Shown here piece after piece: positions 28,042-36,686 of a DNA stretch of 64,000 nt. This DNA comes from Cytobacillus oceanisediminis (GTDB taxonomy: Bacteria; Bacillota; Bacilli; Bacillales; Cytobacillaceae). Both the position numbers and the translations under genes were made by a program. Below the pieces are notes generated by a model. That model was given only the letters and a program-made list of their open reading frames with translations, searched no databases and had not been told where the DNA came from. Location of the stretch: assembly GCF_007830235.1 (NCBI RefSeq), contig NZ_VLKI01000001.1, forward strand, positions 1 to 64,000, in the 5' to 3' direction. The first letter of the stretch is position 1. Each line of letters begins with the position of its first letter.

Positions 28042-29064
28042 CTATTCATTAGCATCTTCTATCTCTTTTAAAATTGTTTTTATATTTTGTTCCATGGACT
28101 TATGGCACACTAAAAGCCCATCTTTTGTAGAAGCGATAATTAAATCTTCTGCTCCAATGACGATTGTTTTTTTGTCCTCTGATTTTATTATACAATTTTC
28201 TGTTGATAAGACATGGATATTCCCCTGCAGAACATTAATTTCGTCATCTTTTTTTAACAGCCTCTCTAAAGCTGTCCAATTCCCGACATCATCCCAGTGA
28301 ATATTAGCAGGTATCGTGAAGATCGTTTCGGCCTTTTCAATTATCGCATAATCGACAGAAACTTTAGGAAGATTTGAATACTCATAGACAGATCCATTTA
28401 GAAATCTGGTTATGGATTCATAGATTTGAAGCTGATGTTGTTTCATGTAATAAGCAATTGTTGAGGGCTTCCAAATAAATATTCCACTGTTCCAGTAAAC
28501 ATCTTCTGCTTTTAACAATTCCTCGGCCTTTTGTTTACAAGGCTTTTCTATGAATTTCTTAACTCTTAATACCTGACCCATATAATCCCTATTCTGCTCG
28601 GCTTGGATATACCCATATCCAGTTTCAGGCCGGTCAGGTTTTATTCCCAAAGTTACAATGGATAAGTCTGATTTAGCAGTGGTTTCAGCTAATTTAAAGA
28701 GTTCGAATATTGAATCATCATCAGGAAAATAATGGTCTGAGGGTACTGCCGCGAATACTTCATTATCATTCTCTTTCAAAAACGTTAAGGCAGTTAAGGT
28801 AACACAGGGACCCGTATCCCTTTGTAACGGCTCTAAAATTAACTGTTTATGGGGAATTGCCAATTGTTCTTTTACTAGAGTTGCATATTCCTCAGATGTC
28901 ACAATATATATTTTCTCTTCTGGCAGCCACTTTCTAAAGCGGTTATAGGTTTGCTGAAGCATTGTTTTTTTATTAATCAGAGAAAGAAATTGTTTGGGCT
29001 TTTCATTTACACTCAAAGGCCAAAATCTTGTTCCCGTACCACCTGCCATAATTACGACTTTCAA
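28042..29064 (-). CDS. manC: Mannose-1-phosphate guanylyltransferase
   Basis: A 340-residue enzyme making GDP-mannose. It has VIMAGGTGTRFWPLS at the N-terminus, AVPSDHYF, FIEKP and WNSGIFIWKP, typical of ManC/GMP. The TTG at 29064 is spaced correctly from GAGGTG; the GTG at 29073 is part of that ribosome site and a less likely start. It is the single-domain form, without an isomerase domain. Product feeds gmd at 15.9 kb. Confidence 0.88.
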   Translation of the reverse strand: MKVVIMAGGTGTRFWPLSVNEKPKQFLSLINKKTMLQQTYNRFRKWLPEEKIYIVTSEEYATLVKEQLAIPHKQLILEPLQRDTGPCVTLTALTFLKENDNEVFAAVPSDHYFPDDDSIFELFKLAETTAKSDLSIVTLGIKPDRPETGYGYIQAEQNRDYMGQVLRVKKFIEKPCKQKAEELLKAEDVYWNSGIFIWKPSTIAYYMKQHQLQIYESITRFLNGSVYEYSNLPKVSVDYAIIEKAETIFTIPANIHWDDVGNWTALERLLKKDDEINVLQGNIHVLSTENCIIKSEDKKTIVIGAEDLIIASTKDGLLVCHKSMEQNIKTILKEIEDANE

Positions 29065-29221
29065 TATAAACACCTCATCACTTTGATTAAAAAGCTATTT
29101 TATAATATGTGTTTACAATGAATGTCGCATGGTGATATGCCTTGTTTTAAATAATATGGGTGTTTTTTCTGGATCATCAAAGTTATACCAAGCCGGCCAG
29201 AAGGATTACTTTTTAGTTTTT

Positions 29222-30964
29222 TTAAAGTATTTTCACTTTGATTTTCTCAATCTTATTTATAACCTCATTTTCAAGTCTTTCCAAGAGCTTAGCACTTTGG
29301 TTTTCCGATAAGCTTTTTACAGAAAAATATAATTTAATCTTCGGTTCTGTTCCAGAGGGCCTTAGGCTAATCCATGAATCATCTTGCAAATAAAGTTTAA
29401 GAACATTTGATTTTGGGAGGTGTATATTTTCTACTTGCCCAGTTAAAACATTAAAGCGCTTTCCGATGTGGTAATCTTCAATTATAGTAATTTTTATACC
29501 TGCAACCTTTTTGGGAGGATTTTCTCTGAATGATTTAAGAATATCTGAAATTTCCTCAGCTCCCTCCTTCCCCTTTAAGGTAATGGATATCAAGGATTCC
29601 AGGTAAAATCCATACTTCCTATATAGATCATGCAAACCATCAAACAAAGTTTTCCCTTTTGATTTATAATAAGCCGCTACTTCAGCTGCAAACACGGCTG
29701 CCTGTACAGCATCTTTATCACGGACAAAATCACCAATTAAATATCCATAACTCTCTTCGTACCCGAATTGAAAAATATGTTGTTTAGTTTCTTCAAATTC
29801 CTTGATCTTTTCGCCGATATATTTAAATCCAGTCAGGGTATCAATTGTTTTTATGCCGAAATCTGTAGCAATGGCTCTGCCAATTTCGGAGGTTACGATA
29901 GTTTTGATCACTGCACCATTTTCTGGGAGAATCCCATGCTTCTTTTTTTGAGTCAATAAATAATGAAGCATTATTGCCCCAAGCTGATTTCCGGTTAATA
30001 TAGCATACTTTCCTTGTCCATTTCTTACTGCAACCCCCAGCCTGTCTGCATCGGGATCTGTTGCCATTAAAATATCTGCATCTATTTCAGTCCCATATTG
30101 GATAGCCAGTTTAAAAGCGGAATGTTCTTCCGGATTTGGGGATGCTACGGTTCTGAATTCGGAATCGGGTTCTTCCTGCTCTTTTACAAGAGTTATCTTG
30201 CTAAACCCTAAAGCTTGAAGACCTTCGCACACCAGATTTTTTGCTGTACCATGAAGGGGTGTAAAAACGATTTTTACATTGTTGCCATCCTCCCTGGCAA
30301 TATGTTTGTTTAATTGAATCGTTTTTAATTTTTCAAGATAAGCGTTATCTATTTCTTCCCCTATAAAAGTTAATAGGCCTCGATTTTGCAGTTCATTTAC
30401 ATCCATAACCTGGATAGAAAGCTCATCTTCAACCCTTTTGATAAACCCGGTAATCTTTTGAGCTGCAGAAGGTGTAATCTGTCCCCCGTCTTCTCCATAT
30501 ACTTTTAAGCCGTTATATTCTGGCGGGTTATGGCTTGCTGTAATCACTATTCCTGCAGAAGCATTCAAGTAACGCACGGCGAAAGACAACTCAGGAGTGG
30601 GTCTTAGTTCATCAAATAGATAAACTTTTATACCAAGCATTCCTGCTGTTTTTGCTGCCTCCAAGGCAAATTCTTCTGATTTTCGTCGGCAGTCATATGC
30701 AATGACGATTCCACGGGTTTTAGCAGTTTCCCCTTTTTGGCAAATATATTCTGCAAGACCCTTTGCAGCCCTACGGACGGTATAAATATTCATCCGGTTA
30801 GTGCCTGGCCCCAATTCTCCCCTGATTCCGCCTGTGCCAAACTCTAAGTCTTTATAAAAACTGTCTTCTAAAGACTGGTGGTCCATATTTAATAATAATT
30901 TCATTAACTCTTTATCCAAATCCTTGTATGCAAGCCATTTTTCTGCCTTTGCTTTCCATGTCAC
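29222..30964 (-). CDS. pgcA: Phosphoglucomutase/phosphomannomutase
   Basis: A 580-residue alpha-D-phosphohexomutase, the usual length of Bacillus PgcA. The catalytic serine loop is [16 protein letters not shown]; the metal site is DPDADRLG; the sugar site is FGYEESYG; the phosphate site is [15 protein letters not shown] at 30964 follows AAGGGAGAG and is preferred over the upstream extension of the frame. It can supply mannose-1-phosphate for manC and glucose-1-phosphate for rfbA. Confidence 0.88.
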   Translation of the reverse strand: MTWKAKAEKWLAYKDLDKELMKLLLNMDHQSLEDSFYKDLEFGTGGIRGELGPGTNRMNIYTVRRAAKGLAEYICQKGETAKTRGIVIAYDCRRKSEEFALEAAKTAGMLGIKVYLFDELRPTPELSFAVRYLNASAGIVITASHNPPEYNGLKVYGEDGGQITPSAAQKITGFIKRVEDELSIQVMDVNELQNRGLLTFIGEEIDNAYLEKLKTIQLNKHIAREDGNNVKIVFTPLHGTAKNLVCEGLQALGFSKITLVKEQEEPDSEFRTVASPNPEEHSAFKLAIQYGTEIDADILMATDPDADRLGVAVRNGQGKYAILTGNQLGAIMLHYLLTQKKKHGILPENGAVIKTIVTSEIGRAIATDFGIKTIDTLTGFKYIGEKIKEFEETKQHIFQFGYEESYGYLIGDFVRDKDAVQAAVFAAEVAAYYKSKGKTLFDGLHDLYRKYGFYLESLISITLKGKEGAEEISDILKSFRENPPKKVAGIKITIIEDYHIGKRFNVLTGQVENIHLPKSNVLKLYLQDDSWISLRPSGTEPKIKLYFSVKSLSENQSAKLLERLENEVINKIEKIKVKIL

Positions 30965-31081
30965 GATGCCAGTCTCTCCCTTCTTTATGCACTCACTGTT
31001 AATATATGAAGGAATTATTAAAATGGCTGTCCCATGGCCCAGCATCAGATAATTTAAAATGATATCAAATTTATTTCAAGT

Positions 31082-31246
31082 TTACTTTTCACAGCTAACA
31101 CTCCAGTTAAAAGCAAAAACATCCTTCTCCACCTGAGGCGTTCCTTTCCCTTCCTCACACAATTCCACTGCTTTATCAATACTTCTGTGATTGATCACTG
31201 AAAGGATGATCAAAGCTGCAATTAAAATAAATAGGTAAATCCTCAT
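31082..31246 (-). CDS. Small single-helix membrane or exported protein
   Basis: A 54-residue protein starting MRIYLFILIAALIILSV at 31246 after GGAGGAAAAAT. One N-terminal hydrophobic helix is followed by a short polar domain with two cysteines (ELCEEG and VSCEK) that could form a disulfide outside the membrane. No family recognised. It stands divergently beside spoIISA and may simply be a neighbour. Confidence 0.6.
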   Translation of the reverse strand: MRIYLFILIAALIILSVINHRSIDKAVELCEEGKGTPQVEKDVFAFNWSVSCEK

Positions 31247-31370
31247 ATTTTTCCTCCGGCCCAATTTATTCTCAATTTGTTGACATAATCTCTGTTATAA
31301 TGGAACTATAAGGAAAATTTTGCAAATTTTCTAACCGTTTTTAAATTTATTGATTGACGAGGCGATCCTT

Positions 31371-32135
31371 TTGCTCCTTTTCTTTAAGATTGCGGTTTGG
31401 ATGATTGTCGTTTGTCTCGGGTTTTATGTTATTTCTGTTTGGAGATGGGAAAAGAGAGTTAAGGAAAGAATGTTTGCAATCCGAAAAACCTGGTATATCA
31501 TCTATGTACTTGGGGCAGTCATTTATTGGACCAAAGAGCCTGCTTCCATTTTTACTGACTGGCTGAATTACCTGATTGTCGCGATTATTTTTGCGCTTGT
31601 TGACGCCTTTGTTTTCCTGGGCTCTTACTTGAAAAGAGTTGGCAATAACGAACTGGCAACGGATACGAGAGAATTGCTTGAAGAAAATAACGACCTCTTG
31701 AACTCGCACATGAATAAGCTGAAGTCTTTTCAATATTTATTGAAAAATGAAACGATCGACATTTATTATGGAGATAAAGAAGCTTATATTGCCGGCATCG
31801 AAAAGCTTTTGGCCGATTACGCGGAAAAAGTGGATATGAAAACCGCTTTATGCAAATATACAACTCAGGAAGACAAGGATTATCTCCTCGAACACTACGC
31901 TGATAAAGCATTAATTCACAGCCGCTTGGACCGCAAGGAAGTATATTATGACGCTGACGAGAAATTGGCGTTGATTCCTTTTTCCATCCTTGAAGACTAT
32001 TATGTAATAAAATTAACCTCCGATGATTTTGTCACTGAATTCGACTACTTGCTATTCACTTCACTCATATCAATATACGATCTAATGCTCCCTGCTGAAC
32101 AGGAGGACGAAGACGATGAAGGAACCAGCGGATAA
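31371..32135 (+). CDS. spoIISA: SpoIISA family toxin
   Basis: A 254-residue membrane toxin of the SpoIIS system. Three N-terminal helices precede a cytosolic domain. KVKERMFAIRKTWY-like sequence, VYWTKEP, TDTRELLEENN and KLTSDDFVTEFDYLLFTS closely match B. subtilis SpoIISA. A TTG at 31350 opens the frame, but TTG 31371 after GACGAGG matches the B. subtilis N-terminus (MLLFFKIAVWM) and is chosen. SpoIISA damages the envelope when unopposed, and the antitoxin gene overlaps its 3' end. Confidence 0.9.
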   Translation: MLLFFKIAVWMIVVCLGFYVISVWRWEKRVKERMFAIRKTWYIIYVLGAVIYWTKEPASIFTDWLNYLIVAIIFALVDAFVFLGSYLKRVGNNELATDTRELLEENNDLLNSHMNKLKSFQYLLKNETIDIYYGDKEAYIAGIEKLLADYAEKVDMKTALCKYTTQEDKDYLLEHYADKALIHSRLDRKEVYYDADEKLALIPFSILEDYYVIKLTSDDFVTEFDYLLFTSLISIYDLMLPAEQEDEDDEGTSG

Positions 32136-32295
32136 TAATAATGACAAAGCCCCTATACGTACAAAAAGCTCTAATAAAATGATTAGAAAAAAATCACGAA
32201 TCAGCCTGCCTTGTTTTGAAGTAAGCCCGCATACAGAACGGATCATAAATGAGAATAAAAGATTGATATGCGTTTATACAAAACATAAGTCATAA
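32116..32295 (+). CDS. spoIISB: SpoIISB antitoxin
   Basis: A 59-residue basic protein read from ATG 32116, inside the 3' end of spoIISA, with AGGAGG at 32101-32106. FEVSPHTERIINENKRLI matches the SpoIISB core motif (VSPHT..I..EN.RLI), known to wrap the SpoIISA cytosolic domain. The 20-nt overlap couples toxin and antitoxin translation. Confidence 0.85.
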   Translation: MKEPADNNNDKAPIRTKSSNKMIRKKSRISLPCFEVSPHTERIINENKRLICVYTKHKS

Positions 32296-32400
32296 GCATA
32301 CTATATGGCGTGGGAGGAATTTTCTTCCGCGCCTTTATTCATGTTCACTTTGCAGGGACATATAATAAAGAAACACATCCTATAAAAAGGGCTGATTTAA

Positions 32401-32544
32401 ATGAAAAAGCTGACAAAGAAAGTAAAAAATATAGACTTCCCCACCTTCTCCATTTCCCCCTATACGAAAAATCTTTCCAAGAAAACGGAAGCCGCGATCC
32501 AGGATTTGAACAAAGGAAAAAATCTGCCGAAAAATAATGCGTAA
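32401..32544 (+). CDS. Second SpoIISB-like antitoxin (SpoIISC-type)
   Basis: A 47-residue basic ORF starting MKKLTKKVKNIDFPT after AAGGG. FSISPYTKNLSKKTEAAI repeats the SpoIISB core pattern (xxSPxTxxIxxxxxxxI). It is 105 nt after spoIISB, on the same strand, and is followed by a terminator. B. subtilis also has a third small component, SpoIISC, with antitoxin activity; orthology is inferred from position, size and motif. Confidence 0.6.
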   Translation: MKKLTKKVKNIDFPTFSISPYTKNLSKKTEAAIQDLNKGKNLPKNNA

Positions 32545-32550
32545 AGAAAA

Positions 32551-32577
32551 ACCGCCTTTTGGCAAGACGGCTTTATT
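32551..32577. terminator. Bidirectional terminator
   Basis: CCGCCTT (32552-32558) and AAGACGG (32564-32570) form the stem, with one mismatch. T-rich tracts on both sides let it serve both the spoIIS module and the convergent aldehyde dehydrogenase gene. Confidence 0.65.
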
Positions 32578-33943
32578 TTATAAAAAGCTTCACTTTCTTT
32601 AGGGCATTTTTGGTAGTCGGATAACGGAACGGCAAATCAAATTTGGTTGTCTGTTTCAGGATGCTTTTTTCATGTGAGAACACATCAAAGCTTCCTTTCC
32701 CATGATAGGCGCCAATACCGCTTTCCCCTACTCCCCCGAATGGCAAATATGGAGAACTGAGATGAAAGACTGTATCGTTGATGCAGCCGCCCCCAAAGGA
32801 AATATGGTTGAGAATCTCGTTTTGTATGGCATTACTTTCTGAAAAAATATAAAGCGCCAGCGGTTTCGGCCGTGCGTTAACCTCGCTGATCATTTTGGAC
32901 AAGTCTTCATACTCCAAAACTGGCAGGATGGGCCCAAAAATTTCGTCCTCCATCACTTCATCTTCCCAGGTAATATTTTTTAGAACAGTCGGTTCAATCG
33001 TCAGTGTGCTGACATCGTGGCGGCCCCCGTGGACTGCGGTTCCATTGCTTAGAAATTTGGTTAAGCGCTTGAAATGCTTGTCGCTGACGATTTTTGTAAA
33101 ATTACCTGCAGCGATTGGATCTCCGCTATACAGCTCTTGGATTGCTTGTTTGAGCTCTTTTAGGAATTCTTCCTTGATGCTGCTGTGCGCGTATATATAG
33201 TCCGGTGCTACACAGGTCTGGCCGGCATTCATAAATTTTCCCCAGGCGATTCGTTTCGCAGTCAGTTTAAGATTAGCATCTTCATGTACAATGCACGGGC
33301 TCTTTCCGCCCAGCTCCAGCGTGACTGGCGTGAGATTCTTGGAAGCAACCTCCATAATCATTTTTCCAACGGGCACACTGCCTGTGAAGAAAATATAATC
33401 GACCTTTTCGTTCAGGAGTGCTGTGCTTGTTTCGACTCCGCCTTCAACAACAGCTATAAACTCCTCTGGAAAATGTTCGCTGATAAGCTTTGACAGCAAT
33501 GCCGAAGTGCGCGGGGTTAATTCAGATGGCTTCAGGATCGCGCAATTCCCTGCTGCGATGGCGCCGATAAGCGGTGCAATAGCCAGCTGAAAAGGGTAAT
33601 TCCATGGTGCGATGATCAGTGCGACCCCATACGGCTCAGGATAAATGTAGCTTTTAGAACCAACTTGAGCGAGTGTTGACTTAACCTTCCTTGGCTTTGC
33701 CCACTTGTTCAGGTTCTTCATCGTAAAACGGATCTCTTCAAGTACAATGCCGATCTCCGTTAAATAGGCATCAAACTCACTTTTATTGAGATCTGCCTTT
33801 AACGAATCCATTAAATCCTGTTCTTGCTCTTTAATAATTGTTCGCAGCCGCCCGAGTGCTTCCATCCTGAATGAAACATCCTTCGTCTTCCCTTTAGAAA
33901 AGAAGCTTCTCTGTTTTTGAATCAAATCTGCGTAATTTTTCAT
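32573..33943 (-). CDS. Aldehyde dehydrogenase
   Basis: A 456-residue NAD(P)-dependent aldehyde dehydrogenase of the shorter class-3-like type (YwdH/AldX). IIAPWNYPFQLA, LELGGKSPCIV with the catalytic Glu, FMNAGQTCVAPDYI with the catalytic Cys and the C-terminal LPFGGVGESGIGAYHGK are present. The C-terminus ends in a basic, amphipathic stretch. It is monocistronic; the aldehyde oxidised cannot be told. Confidence 0.9.
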   Translation of the reverse strand: MKNYADLIQKQRSFFSKGKTKDVSFRMEALGRLRTIIKEQEQDLMDSLKADLNKSEFDAYLTEIGIVLEEIRFTMKNLNKWAKPRKVKSTLAQVGSKSYIYPEPYGVALIIAPWNYPFQLAIAPLIGAIAAGNCAILKPSELTPRTSALLSKLISEHFPEEFIAVVEGGVETSTALLNEKVDYIFFTGSVPVGKMIMEVASKNLTPVTLELGGKSPCIVHEDANLKLTAKRIAWGKFMNAGQTCVAPDYIYAHSSIKEEFLKELKQAIQELYSGDPIAAGNFTKIVSDKHFKRLTKFLSNGTAVHGGRHDVSTLTIEPTVLKNITWEDEVMEDEIFGPILPVLEYEDLSKMISEVNARPKPLALYIFSESNAIQNEILNHISFGGGCINDTVFHLSSPYLPFGGVGESGIGAYHGKGSFDVFSHEKSILKQTTKFDLPFRYPTTKNALKKVKLFIK

Positions 33944-34144
33944 GTAAAGCCTCCAGAATCGGTTAGGTTATTAAGGATATAGTATCACCTGGTGGGGTGG
34001 AAATACATTTTTAGGTCGGATATCGCGATTTTTTGAAAAAGAATGAGTAAATTGCTCTTAACCTGAAAAAGTGTCATGAATTTCGTGGAGTTCTTTCCAT
34101 GTTTTTGTGGTTTCTTACCTGAAAAATTGTTGTATATTTATTTA

Positions 34145-34252
34145 TTCGCTAGTTTCTTAGGTTTGTTCGTAAAATTTTAATTTTGTTCGCAAATTAATAT
34201 ACATTATTCGTAAAATTTCATGTTTTATTCGCTAGTTTTCTAACTTTATTCG
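34145..34252. repeat. 21-nt periodic intergenic repeat tract A (TTCG anchor)
   Basis: TTCG recurs at 34145, 34166, 34186, 34207, 34228 and 34249, i.e. every 20-21 nt. It is usually inside TT[AG]TTCG[CT]; the spacers are A+T-rich and differ. The surrounding spacer 33944-34288 has no gene. Confidence 0.7.
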
Positions 34253-34288
34253 TCAAGTTCACAAATTTGGAAACACCTTCCTTTTTCG

Positions 34289-34320
34289 CAAAAATAAAAA
34301 CACCCAGGTTCCCCTGGGTG
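34289..34320 (-). terminator. Terminator of AbgT-remnant ORF
   Basis: CACCCAGG and CCTGGGTG pair (34301-34320) with a 4-nt loop; on the minus strand TTTTTATTTT follows. A strong Rho-independent terminator. Confidence 0.88.
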
Positions 34321-34330
34321 CCAACAAATC

Positions 34331-34699
34331 TTATAAATGGATCGGTCCCTCTGGCCCAACTGGGATGCCTAACAGGTACCAAACTACAATCAAGATAATC
34401 CAGAAGATGCCGAAGAAGATGGTGTATGGGAATAGAGCTGAAATTAAGGTCCCCAAGCCCATGTTCTTGTCGTATTTTTTTGCAAAGGATAATAGCAATA
34501 CGAGATACGGAAGCATTGGCGTGATTGGATTCGAGATGGAGTCCCCAATTCGGTATAATGCTGCTTGTGTAATCTCCTTCGTTTCAACTGCCTGCTTATA
34601 TGTATAAGGATGAAATTTCATCTCTTTTTCAAACTCTTTGGCAACATCCAGAATTCTCTCCACCGACTGCTCTGGTCCAACTACACCAATGTGATACAT
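34331..34699 (-). pseudogene. Chimeric remnant: unknown N-terminus fused to AbgT transporter C-terminus
   Basis: A 122-residue ORF starting at ATG 34699 after AGAGGTGG. Residues 1 to about 43 (MYHIGVVGPEQSVERIL...) look like the start of a soluble sensor or regulator. Residues about 48-122 are the last part of an AbgT p-aminobenzoyl-glutamate transporter: RIGDSISNPITPMLPY, then a helix ending YLLGIPVGPEG. Complete AbgT proteins are about 500 residues, so at least 400 residues are missing. An in-frame deletion between neighbouring genes is the simplest explanation; the product is unlikely to transport. Confidence 0.7.
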
Positions 34700-34762
34700 A
34701 TGACCACCTCTTAAAGCTTTCTTTGTAGATAGGATAGCATAAAAACCTGTAATATAAATAAA

Positions 34763-34792
34763 AAAGTGCCGAACAATGTTGTTCAGCACTTT
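34763..34792 (-). terminator. Terminator of flavin reductase operon
   Basis: AAAGTGC..GAACA pairs with TGTTC..GCACTTT around a short loop and is followed on the minus strand by TTTTTTATTT, 7 nt after the flavin reductase stop. Confidence 0.85.
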
Positions 34793-34798
34793 CGTTGC

Positions 34799-35395
34799 TT
34801 ATCTTGGAAGTTTGAAGAATTCTTTGCTTTCACTGTAATTCCCTGCTAATCTGCCCAGCGGCTGCAATTTTTCCAAGTTCACTTTATAGTTCCCAAGATA
34901 GTAATCATCTTCGATATGATAATGAACCATTCTGCCAATAATAAGATGGTCACTTCCAAGTTGGATAATTTGTTCAAGCTTGCATTCCATATGAATGGGA
35001 GCTTCTTTTACCCTTTTAGGACTGACCAGACGGCTATTTACAGGGGTAAGTCCCGCTGCTTTAAACTCATTGGTATCACTTGGCAAATTTTCCGAGCTTT
35101 TTTGCATTTGATTTCCTAATGGTGTTGGAACAACATTTATAACAAATTCCTTTTGAGAGCGTATGTTAACCAGTGTATCCTTCTCTGTTCCTTCACGTTC
35201 GCCTACGCCAGGTCCAACTGAAATGCACAGCATTGGAGGATTCCTTGAGGCAACAGTGAAAAAGCTGAAAGGCGCGAGATTCAGTTCCCCTTCCTCCGAT
35301 AAGGTGGATACCCATGCAATAGGTCTTGGTACAACTGATCCAGACAATAATTTGTATACTTCTTTTTCGCCAAGTTGTGAGGGGTTAAATTCCAC
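34799..35395 (-). CDS. Flavin reductase family protein
   Basis: A 198-residue FMN-binding split-barrel protein: SGSVVPRPIAWVSTLSEEGELNLAPFSFF and CISVGPG, then GRMVHYH, are typical of the flavin reductase-like/DIM6 family. It may reduce FMN or act as a flavin-dependent oxidoreductase. It is 21 nt downstream of the MFS gene, the last intact gene of the GntR-controlled operon. Confidence 0.82.
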   Translation of the reverse strand: MEFNPSQLGEKEVYKLLSGSVVPRPIAWVSTLSEEGELNLAPFSFFTVASRNPPMLCISVGPGVGEREGTEKDTLVNIRSQKEFVINVVPTPLGNQMQKSSENLPSDTNEFKAAGLTPVNSRLVSPKRVKEAPIHMECKLEQIIQLGSDHLIIGRMVHYHIEDDYYLGNYKVNLEKLQPLGRLAGNYSESKEFFKLPR

Positions 35396-35416
35396 TTAGA
35401 AAACTCCTTCCAGGCA

Positions 35417-36661
35417 CTAAATGACATAGTTTCTTTTTTTATTTAAGATAGACAGGCTCGTTAGAAGGCCAAATACAACGAACATCATACCCGTAATCAA
35501 GAACCACCCTGAAGAAAAATTCCCTGTCTGATCGACGATTAAACCGAATAGCGGCGGAATGATGATAGCGCCTGCTGAACCGAGTGTAATGCTTATTCCG
35601 CTTGAGATGCCGGCTTGTTCTCTTGGCACCAATTCACTGGCAAGGTTCATCCAAATTCCATTAAAACCAGACGCGGCAAACCCAAATAGGGCGACAATTG
35701 GGACCATTACCCAAAAAGGAGCTGAAGTGATTAAAGCTGCAGTGCCGCTAGCCAATGCTGTGATGATTGTAATGATCATAAGAATGACAACTCGTTTTCC
35801 GTTGAAAAGCCGATCGCTTATCATCCCCCAGGCAACTCTCCCTAACGATCCGCACACTTCCGATACGACCAAAAGGATACCGGATAAAAAGATGGAAATT
35901 TTAAGCTGTTCATAGGCAAATAAAACGATATAAGTATTTAAACACATTTGAGTGCCGTTTAATCCAAATGCACTAAAACTTACAAGCATTAAAGCTTTAT
36001 TCTTAAACATTTTAAACATAGACTTATAGAATTGGACTATTCCTGTACTGCTCTTTGACTGTGTCAATTCAGGCGGATCTCTATAAAAATGATAGGAGAT
36101 AAACCCGCCTGCCAGCAAAAGTATGCAAGCAGAAAGCAGAACAAATCTCCAGCCAAAAGCAACGCTGAGTGGAAGCAGGATCAAGCTGGCAAGAGCCGAG
36201 CCTGCGGTTATTCCGGTCTGCTTGATTCCCATGGCTGTGCCCCGCTGCTTAAGCGGGAACCAATAAATAATTCCTCTGTTTGTTATTGGGTGCATGGATC
36301 CGTATCCAAGTCCACCGATAATAATCAATAAAAGGACCAGCCAAAACTGATGAAGAAATGTCATGAACAGGAAGCCTAAACCCATACAAATCGAAGCCAG
36401 AACTAATAGTTTACGGGAGCCTACCAAATCAGTAAGGAAGCCGGCCGGTACAGAAACAATCGCCTGCCCTAAAAAGAGCGCTGCCGGGAGCATGCCGATC
36501 TGCGACTTGCTTAAGGAAAGATCCTCCCCAATTAACACTCCCAGCGGTCCGATGCTTCTTCCCACAAATGCAACCATAAGCTGTGCCAGCAAAAGAAATA
36601 ATAGCATTCTCCAAGGATCTGCCAAGGATACAACATTGTTTTTTGCCAATAAATTGCTCAT
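35417..36661 (-). CDS. MFS transporter
   Basis: A 414-residue transporter with 12 predicted helices. The LTDLVGSRKLLVLA loop between helices 2 and 3 is the MFS signature; a second one (ISDRLFNGKRVVIL) is after helix 8. Subfamily looks like an organic-anion transporter. It is 25 nt downstream of the SSS symporter, so the operon encodes two carriers, probably for the same or related acids. Confidence 0.85.
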   Translation of the reverse strand: MSNLLAKNNVVSLADPWRMLLFLLLAQLMVAFVGRSIGPLGVLIGEDLSLSKSQIGMLPAALFLGQAIVSVPAGFLTDLVGSRKLLVLASICMGLGFLFMTFLHQFWLVLLLIIIGGLGYGSMHPITNRGIIYWFPLKQRGTAMGIKQTGITAGSALASLILLPLSVAFGWRFVLLSACILLLAGGFISYHFYRDPPELTQSKSSTGIVQFYKSMFKMFKNKALMLVSFSAFGLNGTQMCLNTYIVLFAYEQLKISIFLSGILLVVSEVCGSLGRVAWGMISDRLFNGKRVVILMIITIITALASGTAALITSAPFWVMVPIVALFGFAASGFNGIWMNLASELVPREQAGISSGISITLGSAGAIIIPPLFGLIVDQTGNFSSGWFLITGMMFVVFGLLTSLSILNKKRNYVI

Positions 36662-36686
36662 ATCAATTCATCTCTTTTAATGGCTT

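Noticed and set aside
31280..31301. TTGACA and TATAAT boxes before spoIISA
   Set aside because: Both boxes are perfect but only 10 bp apart; a sigma-A promoter needs about 17, so they cannot act together.
34331..34699. Functional AbgT transporter
   Set aside because: Only the last quarter of the AbgT fold is present; the rest has been deleted.
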